Below, in pieces: positions 8,086-13,812 of a DNA stretch of 13,812 nucleotides (position 1 is the stretch's first letter; every line of letters starts with the position of its first letter). This DNA is from RUG11462 sp045649405. Its GTDB lineage: Bacteria; Bacillota; Clostridia; Oscillospirales; Acutalibacteraceae. Where the stretch lies: assembly GCA_045649405.1 (NCBI GenBank), contig JAZRPW010000030.1, positions 1-13,812 on the forward strand, given 5' to 3'. Made by a program: the position numbers and the translations under genes. Under the pieces are notes generated by a model. It ran no database searches. It was not told the DNA's origin and worked only from the letters and a program-made list of their open reading frames with translations.

Positions 8086-9477
8086 ATGCCATTGCCAAAA
8101 CCTTGGAAATTGCCTCCAATAAAAGTTTTAGATGAGATAGAGGCAAAAGCACTTTTAGAGCATGTTCGTAATTTAGTTGATTTGAAAATCAACGGGCTTG
8201 ATAAAATGGTTGAAGAAAATATCAAGAAAAATCGTATGTCAACCGTTCGTCTTGAAATTTATGATAAAGAAGGCAACGAAATTACTGATGCTCAAGTTGA
8301 TGTAGAACTTAAAAACCATGAATTTAAATTTGGTTGTAATGCATTTTTAGCAGATGATTTAGGCTCTGATGAGAGAAATGCAAAGTACGAACAAGTTTTT
8401 AAAGATGTATTTAATCAGGCTGTTGTTCCTTTTTATTGGAAAGATGATGAACCAGAACCAGGTAAGTGGAGATTTGAAAAAGATTCTCCTTATATTTACC
8501 GCCGTCCACCAGCAGAACAAATGCTTGATTTTTGTAAGCGTACAAACTGTGAGCCAAAGGGTCATAATTTAGTTTGGAGTTCTAATGAACATGGGGTTCC
8601 AAAATGGCTTAGTGATGACAAGGCAGAAAACGGCAAGTTGATTGATAAAAGAATTCGCCTTTTAGCCGAGCGTTATGCAGATAAAATTCCTGTTTGGGAT
8701 GTTTTGAATGAGTTTATCGGCGCTAATCAATGGAATTATCGATTCCCAGATGATATTGATGTTCGTGCTTTCAAACTTGCAGAAGAATTGTTCCCTGAGG
8801 ACCATTTGATTATCAATGAATTCCAATGCTTATATCATCCACATTTTTATCTTGGTAAAAAGTCTGCTTTTTATTTGCAGATTGAAAAACTTTTAGCGGC
8901 TGGCTGTAAAGTTGATGGTATCGGTATGCAGCTTCATATGTTCCATAATGAAGATATGTTGGCAACTGATGAGCCATTAAAATATACAGCAGAGCATTTA
9001 ATTGAAATGGTTGATACATATTCTACTCTTGGAAAAGATATTCATTTTTCTGAAATTACATTCCCATCTTACGATGGTAGAGATACATATCTTGAAATGC
9101 AGAATGTTATAACAGAAAATCTTTATAAATTATGGTTCTCAATGGAAAAAGTGAAATCAATTGTTTGGTGGAATTTAGTTGATGGAACTGCTGTTAAAAA
9201 AGCAAATGCTGATGCTGCTTTTGATGAAAACTATTTCGGCGGTGGTTTGTTTAAAAACGATTTCACACCAAAGCCTGCTTTTAAAACAATTGAAAACCTT
9301 ATTAAAAAAGAATGGCATACAAAAGAAACTATTGTTACAAATAATAAAGGTTACGCTTCATTTACCGGATTTAATGGTGAGTATGAAGTGGTAATCAAAA
9401 AAGGTAAAGACGAAATTAAAAGAACAATAAAAGTTTCAAAAGATAATCCGCTTATAATTATTCAATTAGACAAGTAA
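8086..9477 (+). CDS. Cytoplasmic glycoside hydrolase family 10 protein (xylanase-like), copy 2
   Basis: This 463-residue GH10 paralogue of the preceding gene has a longer N-terminus. Residues about 1-47 are a helical lead-in; about 48-82 form a beta segment (VRLEIYDKEGNEITDAQVDV), and the barrel starts at FKFGCNAF. The acid/base is E209 in WDVLNEF and the nucleophile is E323 in HFSEIT, with Q282-x-H284 in GMQLHMF. The GHxLxWH motif reads GHNLVWSS (H160, W164, S165), so the second His present in most GH10s and in copy 1 is Ser here. ENxMKW is again replaced, by VVPFYW (W118). The C-terminus carries the same beta tail (SFTGFNGEYEV). There is no signal peptide. AGGAG lies 8 bases before the ATG, and the gap to copy 1 is 29 bases. 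Copies 1 and 2 are clearly homologous but strongly diverged, so this is an old duplication with probable split specificity. Confidence 0.9.
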   Translation: MPLPKPWKLPPIKVLDEIEAKALLEHVRNLVDLKINGLDKMVEENIKKNRMSTVRLEIYDKEGNEITDAQVDVELKNHEFKFGCNAFLADDLGSDERNAKYEQVFKDVFNQAVVPFYWKDDEPEPGKWRFEKDSPYIYRRPPAEQMLDFCKRTNCEPKGHNLVWSSNEHGVPKWLSDDKAENGKLIDKRIRLLAERYADKIPVWDVLNEFIGANQWNYRFPDDIDVRAFKLAEELFPEDHLIINEFQCLYHPHFYLGKKSAFYLQIEKLLAAGCKVDGIGMQLHMFHNEDMLATDEPLKYTAEHLIEMVDTYSTLGKDIHFSEITFPSYDGRDTYLEMQNVITENLYKLWFSMEKVKSIVWWNLVDGTAVKKANADAAFDENYFGGGLFKNDFTPKPAFKTIENLIKKEWHTKETIVTNNKGYASFTGFNGEYEVVIKKGKDEIKRTIKVSKDNPLIIIQLDK

Positions 9478-9494
9478 ATTAGGAGATGTGAAAA

Positions 9495-10400
9495 ATGATT
9501 CAATTTAACAACAAAGAAGACATTATTGCTTTAACCCCACTTTGGAAAGGCGAAAGATTTGAAGATGGCAGACCAAAAGTTCCTCAAAAATATCTTGATG
9601 CAATGAAAGATATGACTTTAGAAGAACTCTGGAAACCAATTTTCTTAAAGGGCTATGAATCTCAATTTGAGGGAGACCTTAAAACATTGCATGATGATGG
9701 TAGAAAACTTATCGGCCGTGCAGTTACTTGCTCATTTGTTCCAACTCGTCCTGACTTGCACGAAGTAATGTTTGACATCGGTGCAAAAGAAGGCAGAAAA
9801 GGTAACTACAACCAATGGGTAATTGACTCGTTAGTTGAAGGCGACGTTGTTGTTGCTGATATGTATGATAAAATTTACAAAGGCACATTTTTAGGTGGTA
9901 ACCTTACAACTGCTATCAAAACAAAAACAAAAACAGGCGGTGGCGTTATCTGGGGTGGTATCCGTGATACCGAACAAATGAAACAAGTGCCAGACGTTCA
10001 AGTTTACTACCGTGGCATTGACCCAACTCCTATTCGTGAGTTTGTAATGCAAAGTTTTAACGGTATTACTCGTATCGGTAAAGCAACCGTTCTTCCTGGC
10101 GATATCGTTTATGGCGCAGGTGGTGGCGTTCTCTTCATTCCTGCTCACTTGGTACAAGAAGTTGTTGAAGGCGCTGCAAAAACCCACGTTAAAGATGATT
10201 TTGGCTTTGAAATGATTGCGCAGAATAAGTTTACAACTGCTCAAATTGACAGAAACACTTGGACAGAAGAAATGCTTGATATGCTCGTTGAATGGATTAA
10301 AACTGACCCACGTGGCGAAGAATATAGAGATTTAGACTGGTCTCATGAATATGATTTAGCTCGTAATGGCGACCCAGATGATACTCAAACTGCTCTTTAA
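9495..10400 (+). CDS. RraA/HMG-aldolase-like family protein, probable class II 2-keto acid aldolase
   Basis: This 301-residue protein belongs to the RraA-like superfamily (older databases: dimethylmenaquinone methyltransferase family). Its catalytic members are metal-dependent pyruvate aldolases such as HMG/CHA aldolase. The core is recognisable in GDVVVADMYDKI, LGGNLTTAIKT (G134-G135-N-L) and GGVIWGGIRDTEQ. R157-D158 in the last correspond to the Arg-Asp pair that binds substrate and, through water, the metal. A typical GDIVYGAGGGVLFIPAHL segment follows. It is longer than E. coli RraA (about 160) or HMG aldolase (about 230) because of about 60 extra N-terminal residues and a C-terminal tail rich in acidic residues. 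Next to a sugar-acid dehydratase, the likely job is splitting the 2-keto-3-deoxy acid to pyruvate and an aldehyde. A regulatory RraA role is unlikely given the context. TTAGGAG precedes the ATG; gaps are 17 bases before and 12 after. Confidence 0.87.
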   Translation: MIQFNNKEDIIALTPLWKGERFEDGRPKVPQKYLDAMKDMTLEELWKPIFLKGYESQFEGDLKTLHDDGRKLIGRAVTCSFVPTRPDLHEVMFDIGAKEGRKGNYNQWVIDSLVEGDVVVADMYDKIYKGTFLGGNLTTAIKTKTKTGGGVIWGGIRDTEQMKQVPDVQVYYRGIDPTPIREFVMQSFNGITRIGKATVLPGDIVYGAGGGVLFIPAHLVQEVVEGAAKTHVKDDFGFEMIAQNKFTTAQIDRNTWTEEMLDMLVEWIKTDPRGEEYRDLDWSHEYDLARNGDPDDTQTAL

Positions 10401-10412
10401 GGAGAACTTAAG

Positions 10413-11159
10413 ATGAAGTGTGATTTAACTGGAAAAAGAGCGCTTGTTACAGGCTCTTCAAGAGGAATCGGCTCTGCAATTGCTTATGAATTGGCATTAG
10501 GTGGCGCAGAAGTTGTTATTCATTATGCCGGCAGAGAAGATGCCGCAATTCAAATGAAAGAAAAAATTGAAGCAATCGGTGGAAAATGTAGTATTGTCCA
10601 TGCAGACCTTTGCGACCCTAAAACTTATAAAAAACTAGTCAGCGATGTTGGCAATATTGATATTTTAGTGCTTAATGCTTCTGTTCAATATAAGAATGAA
10701 TGGGAAAATATTAACGAAGAAGAGTTTTATAATCAGGTAAACTGTAATCTTTATGCTTCTCTTTCACTTATTCAGGGTTTTGTACCTAATATGAGAAAAA
10801 ATAAATTCGGCAGAATTATTACAATTGGCTCTGTTCAGGAAGCAAAACCACATCCACAAATGCTTGTTTATTCTGCAACAAAAGCGGCGCAAACAAATAT
10901 GGTGCAATCGTTGTCTTTGCAGTTAGCAAAAGATAATATCACTGTAAACAATATTGCGCCTGGCGTTATCGCAACTGATAGAAATGCGCAAGCACTTGCA
11001 GATAAAGAGTATGCTGAGATTGTAAAAAATCAAATTCCTTTGAAATTTTATGGTGAAAAAGAAGATTGCGCGCCAATAGTTCGCCTTATCTGTTCAGAAG
11101 AAGGCAGATATATAACAGGTCAGTCAATTTATGTTGATGGCGGTAAATCGGTAATGTAA
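10413..11159 (+). CDS. Short-chain dehydrogenase/reductase (SDR), FabG-like
   Basis: This 248-residue classical SDR has the Rossmann glycine motif TGSSRGIG (G14, G18, G20). DILVLNAS stands in place of the usual NNAG, and the catalytic set is S140 (TIGSVQ), Y153 and K157 (YSATK). NIAPGVIATD and the C-terminal ITGQSIYVDGGKSVM complete the fold. It uses NAD(P)H to interconvert an alcohol and a carbonyl. Family-level resemblance to FabG does not imply fatty-acid synthesis. In this operon it could oxidise a released sugar to a lactone, oxidise a keto-deoxy acid, or reduce the aldehyde made by the aldolase. It is the last gene, with TAAGGAG overlapping the stop of the aldolase gene 8 bases before its ATG, so translation is probably coupled. 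A terminator follows at once. Confidence 0.92.
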   Translation: MKCDLTGKRALVTGSSRGIGSAIAYELALGGAEVVIHYAGREDAAIQMKEKIEAIGGKCSIVHADLCDPKTYKKLVSDVGNIDILVLNASVQYKNEWENINEEEFYNQVNCNLYASLSLIQGFVPNMRKNKFGRIITIGSVQEAKPHPQMLVYSATKAAQTNMVQSLSLQLAKDNITVNNIAPGVIATDRNAQALADKEYAEIVKNQIPLKFYGEKEDCAPIVRLICSEEGRYITGQSIYVDGGKSVM

Positions 11160-11166
11160 AGCAACT

Positions 11167-11197
11167 AAAAAACCACTCGAAAGAGTGGTTTTTTTAT
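11167..11197 (+). terminator. Rho-independent terminator ending the sugar-acid operon
   Basis: AACCACTC (11171-11178), a GAAA tetraloop and GAGTGGTT (11183-11190) form a perfect 8-bp stem, extended by flanking A and T runs. It lies a few bases after the SDR stop and closes the operon. Confidence 0.92.
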
Positions 11198-11215
11198 TTC
11201 AAAACTTTTAAGTGC

Positions 11216-11243
11216 TTGACTTTTTTTGCAAATTTTGTATAAT
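11216..11243 (+). promoter_or_regulatory. Predicted promoter of the VWA surface protein gene
   Basis: TTGACT (11216-11221), a 16-base spacer and a consensus TATAAT (11238-11243) lie 41 bases before the ATG. The spacer holds TTTTTGCAAA at 11223-11232. AAGGAAAGGAAG just before the start codon supplies the ribosome binding site. Confidence 0.75.
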
Positions 11244-11284
11244 ATTATTATGGTACTATAATAAAGCAAAAAAAGGAAAGGAAG

Positions 11285-13495
11285 ATGTTTATGTTAAATT
11301 TTAAAAAATCGCTAGCAATTTTTAGCGCAGTAATGTTGATGTTTTCATTGACATTTGCTGCAATGTCTGCAGGCGCAGAAGGTTTTAATCAAAACACCAC
11401 TGTTAGAGTTTACAAAACAGCGGAAAGTACAAAAACAGTGTCAGAATTGACTGTTTTTGATAAAAATGACATTGCAAAAGAAATTGGTAAATTTAAAAGC
11501 CAAGAAGAACTAAAAACTGAATTAGAATCAAAAATCGGCGAAGGCGAGGCAACAGGAGCAAAAGATGTTGCTTTTGAAAATGTTGATGACGCAGAAAATG
11601 GAATTATTAAAACAAATCTTGATGCTGTGAATAAATCTTTTGATGTTGGAACAGATGTTGTTTTTGTTCTTGACCAATCTGCAAGTATGAACACCCGTGC
11701 ACTTAACCCTTATGATGCAGTGCCTTGTTTGAATGATGAACATTTTTATCTTATACCACAAGGAACATTTGGAATGCCACAAGACTATTATCTTTCTTGT
11801 TCGGTTGTTAATGCAAACTGGAGATACATTACTTCTGCCGAATGGAAAGTCATTTTGAAAGATGGCAATTCAAGTTGGTATAACGCACCAAATCAAAACC
11901 AAATTGCTAATTGGAATCCACATGACCACCATTACAAAAAGGTTGGTGATGAATATGTGCACATTCCTGCTCTTGATTTGCCAGGTGGCGATGTTCAAGG
12001 CGTGTCTTTGCCAGAAGGTAATGAGCATGGTTGTATGGACAGAATGATTATTGAAAAATCTGCAGCAAAGCACTTTGCTCAGTCAACACTTCACGCAACC
12101 AAAAAAAGTAATGTTGCGGTTGTAACTTTCACACAAGGTGTTAAACAGTATTGCGACTTTACAAATGATTTAAGCACAATTGAAACTGCGCTTTCTGATA
12201 TGACAGGATACGGTTGGACCAATTACATGGCAGGGCTTTCAAAAGCACTTGAGTTTTTGCAAAACCGTAATTCAACAAACAAAGCATCAGTTATTTTTGT
12301 AACAGATGGTAACCCTAACTATGGTAATCATCCAACCACAGGCAACGGAATGCAAATGAGCACTGAAACTGCAACAGACAGAGCAGCAGATATTTCTAAA
12401 AAAATTCAACAACTTGGCGCAGAGGTTTATTCAATTGGTATCAACATTCCGCAAACATCTAATTTAGAGTTGTCACCAAGCGATGTTTTGAAAAAGATTT
12501 CTTCAGGCGAAGGTTATTACAAAAACTGTACTTCAACTGAAGAGTTTAGAACATTTTTGGCAGGCCTTGAAAAAACTGTAACTGGTCTTCCAACTATGAC
12601 TATTACAGATGAAATAGGTCAAGATTTTGAGCTCATTTGTGACGAAAATCATCCTTTTACAACACCAGAAGCGGTTTATACTTCTTTAAAAAGTATTCCT
12701 AAAAGCGTGTTGAAAACAGAAGGCGAAAAAACAGTGGTTACATGGTCTTCTAACACCTATACACAAGACACTGCGAGAATTAGTTTTTATTCTAAACTTA
12801 AAGATGATAAGTTTGTAGATGTTGATTCTCAAGAGCAATATGCAACAAATGGTGAAGCAAAGTTAGAATATAAAAAGTTAGATGTTGAAAATGGTGATAT
12901 TGTTGAAGTGGTTGAGTCAACCATTGTACCGCTTGATAATTTTAAGGTTGATGTTAAAACTAGCGTTGAAATTATAACCACCACTCCACCAACAACTACT
13001 ACAACCACAACAACTACTACGGCTATACCAACAACTTCAACTACTACAACCACAACAACTACTACAGCTGCACCAACAACTACAACTACAGTGGCTGTTG
13101 ACCCAAGCAATCCTGATGCTACAACCGAATTGGTTGACCCAAGCAATCCTGATGCTACAACCGAATTGGTTGACCCAAGCAATCCTGATGCTACAACTGA
13201 ATTAGTTGACCCAAGCAATCCTGATGCTACAACTGAATTAGTTGACCCAAGCAATCCTGATGCTACAACTGAATCTGTTGACCCAAGTAATCCTGATAAT
13301 ACAACCGAATTGGTTGACACAAGCGAGATAGAAACTATAACAGAATACAAAGGGCATTTAGATGAAGATGATGTATCATCAGACGAAGCAAGCCCAAAAA
13401 CAAGTGATTTTGACTTCTTGTCATTGATTTTCTTTATCATTTGTTCACTGAGTTTTGTGTTGATGATTGTATCTGGTAAAAAGATAAAAGAATAA
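11285..13495 (+). CDS. Cell-wall-anchored VWA-domain surface protein (pilus-tip/adhesin-like)
   Basis: This 736-residue exported protein has a signal peptide (1-31, cleavage near SAGA). A VWA domain spans about 122-445 with a complete MIDAS metal site: D130-x-S132-x-S134 (LDQSASM), T312 (GWTNYM) and D341 (VTDGNP). About 105 residues, aromatic-rich and His-containing (NPHDHHYKK), are inserted between DxSxS and the next helix, as in arm-bearing pilus-tip adhesins. A beta-rich domain (about 445-560) follows, then a Thr-rich stalk (about 563-602), six 12-residue repeats (605-676) and an acidic linker. The C-terminus is SPKTSD (703-708), a hydrophobic segment (711-730) and GKKIKE, the layout of a sortase signal with a variant motif. 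Adhesion or matrix/glycan binding is the likely role; the ligand is unknown. No sortase or pilin gene is in view. The ATG at 11291 is an alternative start with slightly better ribosome-binding spacing. It has its own promoter and terminator. Confidence 0.9.
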   Translation: MFMLNFKKSLAIFSAVMLMFSLTFAAMSAGAEGFNQNTTVRVYKTAESTKTVSELTVFDKNDIAKEIGKFKSQEELKTELESKIGEGEATGAKDVAFENVDDAENGIIKTNLDAVNKSFDVGTDVVFVLDQSASMNTRALNPYDAVPCLNDEHFYLIPQGTFGMPQDYYLSCSVVNANWRYITSAEWKVILKDGNSSWYNAPNQNQIANWNPHDHHYKKVGDEYVHIPALDLPGGDVQGVSLPEGNEHGCMDRMIIEKSAAKHFAQSTLHATKKSNVAVVTFTQGVKQYCDFTNDLSTIETALSDMTGYGWTNYMAGLSKALEFLQNRNSTNKASVIFVTDGNPNYGNHPTTGNGMQMSTETATDRAADISKKIQQLGAEVYSIGINIPQTSNLELSPSDVLKKISSGEGYYKNCTSTEEFRTFLAGLEKTVTGLPTMTITDEIGQDFELICDENHPFTTPEAVYTSLKSIPKSVLKTEGEKTVVTWSSNTYTQDTARISFYSKLKDDKFVDVDSQEQYATNGEAKLEYKKLDVENGDIVEVVESTIVPLDNFKVDVKTSVEIITTTPPTTTTTTTTTTAIPTTSTTTTTTTTTAAPTTTTTVAVDPSNPDATTELVDPSNPDATTELVDPSNPDATTELVDPSNPDATTELVDPSNPDATTESVDPSNPDNTTELVDTSEIETITEYKGHLDEDDVSSDEASPKTSDFDFLSLIFFIICSLSFVLMIVSGKKIKE
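12976..13090 (+). repeat. Thr-codon repeat tract encoding a mucin-like stalk
   Basis: The tract is built from ACA, ACT and ACC codons and encodes runs of up to ten Thr, broken by PP, AIP and AAP. A perfect 26-base direct repeat occurs at 12995-13020 and 13040-13065, offset by 45 bases (15 codons, in frame). Such tracts make extended, often O-glycosylated stalks that hold an adhesin away from the wall. Confidence 0.85.
13097..13312 (+). repeat. Six tandem 36-base repeats, VDPSNPDATTEL
   Basis: Six head-to-tail 36-base units each encode VDPSNPDATTEL or a close variant (unit 5 ends in S, unit 6 has N for A). Units 1 and 2 are identical at every base, and units 3 and 4 are identical to each other. 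The two pairs differ only at two synonymous positions, a pattern of recent in-frame duplication. A partial seventh unit (VDT) follows. Confidence 0.95.
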
Positions 13496-13496
13496 T

Positions 13497-13526
13497 TAAA
13501 AAACCACTCTTTTGAGTGGTTTTTTG
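13497..13526 (+). terminator. Rho-independent terminator after the VWA protein gene
   Basis: AAACCACTC (13501-13509), a TTTT loop and GAGTGGTTT (13514-13522) form a perfect 9-bp stem with A-rich left and T-rich right flanks. The core ACCACTC/GAGTGGT stem is the same as in the terminator at 11171, with a different loop. Confidence 0.9.
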
Positions 13527-13608
13527 TTGTTTTTAATCAATGCAAGTACGTTTTTTCAATAATCTTTTATAAAAAACATAAATTTTTTAATTTTTTTGAG
13601 AAAAAAGG

Positions 13609-13637
13609 TAGACTAAAAGGAATAATTTTGTTATAAT
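13609..13637 (+). promoter_or_regulatory. Predicted promoter of ppdK
   Basis: TAGACT (13609-13614, four of six consensus bases), a 17-base spacer and a consensus TATAAT (13632-13637) are seen. They predict a leader of about 70 bases before the ppdK ATG. The preceding 13527-13608 stretch is very AT-rich and holds nothing else I can identify. Confidence 0.6.
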
Positions 13638-13671
13638 GTTATCAAGTCTGCATATATGTTTTTAAAAGCAG

Positions 13672-13691
13672 ATATAAATTATAATTTATAT
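13672..13691 (+). promoter_or_regulatory. Perfect AT-only palindrome in the ppdK leader
   Basis: A perfect 20-base palindrome made only of A and T (10-base arms ATATAAATTA/TAATTTATAT) is followed by seven T and then AGGAGG at 13700-13705. A second, weaker pairing, TCTGC/GCAGA, lies just upstream (about 13646-13672). The layout resembles a hairpin next to a ribosome binding site, but an A/T-only stem is weak. A regulatory role is speculative. Confidence 0.3.
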
Positions 13692-13714
13692 ATTTTTTTA
13701 GGAGGTATATTCCA

Positions 13715-13812
13715 ATGAGCAAAAAATTCGTTTATTTGTTCAAAGAGGGTAATGCAACAATGCGTGAACTCCTCGGCGGTAAGGGTGCAAACCTTGCTGA
13801 AATGACTCACAT
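13715..13812 (+). CDS. ppdK: Pyruvate phosphate dikinase, N-terminal fragment (3' truncated by window edge)
   Basis: PPDK interconverts pyruvate + ATP + phosphate and PEP + AMP + PPi in the cytoplasm, and in many anaerobic Clostridia works in glycolysis or gluconeogenesis. Only 32 codons are present, but KKFVYLFKEGN and LLGGKGANLAEMT are the hallmark N-terminus of the ATP-grasp nucleotide-binding domain. The full protein is normally about 870-880 residues. AGGAGG lies 9 bases before the ATG. A terminator and its own promoter separate it from the VWA gene. It handles pyruvate, the predicted product of the upstream operon, but the intervening surface-protein gene and separate transcription make direct coupling doubtful. 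Confidence 0.95.
   Translation, partial: MSKKFVYLFKEGNATMRELLGGKGANLAEMTH

Noticed and set aside
13097..13312. Tandem 36-base units as a possible CRISPR array
   Set aside because: Units are directly abutting with no unique spacers, and they read in frame as a protein repeat.
12829..13440. 203-codon open frame on the minus strand opposite the VWA protein stalk
   Set aside because: It is the mirror of the Thr-codon tract and 36-base repeats (runs of Val and repeated SGLLGST), which keep the antisense frame open. There is no start context or independent promoter.
11171..13522. Shared ACCACTC/GAGTGGT terminator stems flanking the VWA gene as possible mobile-element ends
   Set aside because: Both are ordinary terminators with different loops. 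No transposase, target duplication or other mobile-element sign is present.
13527..13608. AT-rich stretch before the ppdK promoter, checked for a small RNA or small gene
   Set aside because: No promoter-terminator pair or ribosome binding site with an open frame was seen; it appears to be plain spacer.

Overview
The window looks like a stretch of chromosome from an AT-rich, low-GC Gram-positive anaerobe, most plausibly a gut or rumen member of the Clostridia (Oscillospiraceae/Ruminococcus-like). This rests on the bacterial fusA-tuf pair, strong AGGAGG-type ribosome binding sites, sortase-type surface architecture with Thr-rich linkers, small secreted proteins with a CxxC/fibronectin-III layout, and a pyruvate phosphate dikinase gene. 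The lineage is inferred from style and not proven.

Layout. (1) 1-3273: the end of fusA (EF-G, 5' truncated by the window edge), then tuf (EF-Tu) with its own promoter and a strong terminator. (2) 3293-4433: a monocistronic gene for a secreted Ig-like/FN3-like protein of unknown role. A hairpin at 4406-4433 probably also terminates the convergent regulator gene. (3) 4437-5291 (minus): an AraC-family regulator with an N-terminal cupin, divergent from the operon that follows. (4) 5339-11195: a tight five-gene operon with one clear promoter and one terminator. It encodes an enolase-superfamily sugar-acid dehydratase, two diverged cytoplasmic GH10 glycosidases in tandem, a long RraA/HMG-aldolase-like protein and an SDR oxidoreductase. 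(5) 11216-13526: a large cell-wall-anchored von Willebrand A (VWA) domain protein with a Thr-rich stalk, six 12-residue tandem repeats and a non-canonical sorting signal. (6) 13527-13812: the leader and first 32 codons of ppdK.

The centre of interest is the operon. A GH10 hydrolase can release a sugar from an imported oligosaccharide, the SDR can oxidise or reduce a sugar or aldehyde, the dehydratase makes a 2-keto-3-deoxy acid, and an RraA-type aldolase can split that acid to pyruvate plus an aldehyde. Read this way it is a compact, non-phosphorylative sugar-acid pathway coupled to intracellular glycosidases and controlled by the adjacent AraC protein. The family assignments are well supported; substrates and step order are inference. 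Both GH10 proteins lack signal peptides and depart from the usual xylanase substrate-binding motifs, so the substrate may not be ordinary xylan. I found no transposase, CRISPR array, tRNA or rRNA, and no stretch longer than about 300 bases lacks a gene.
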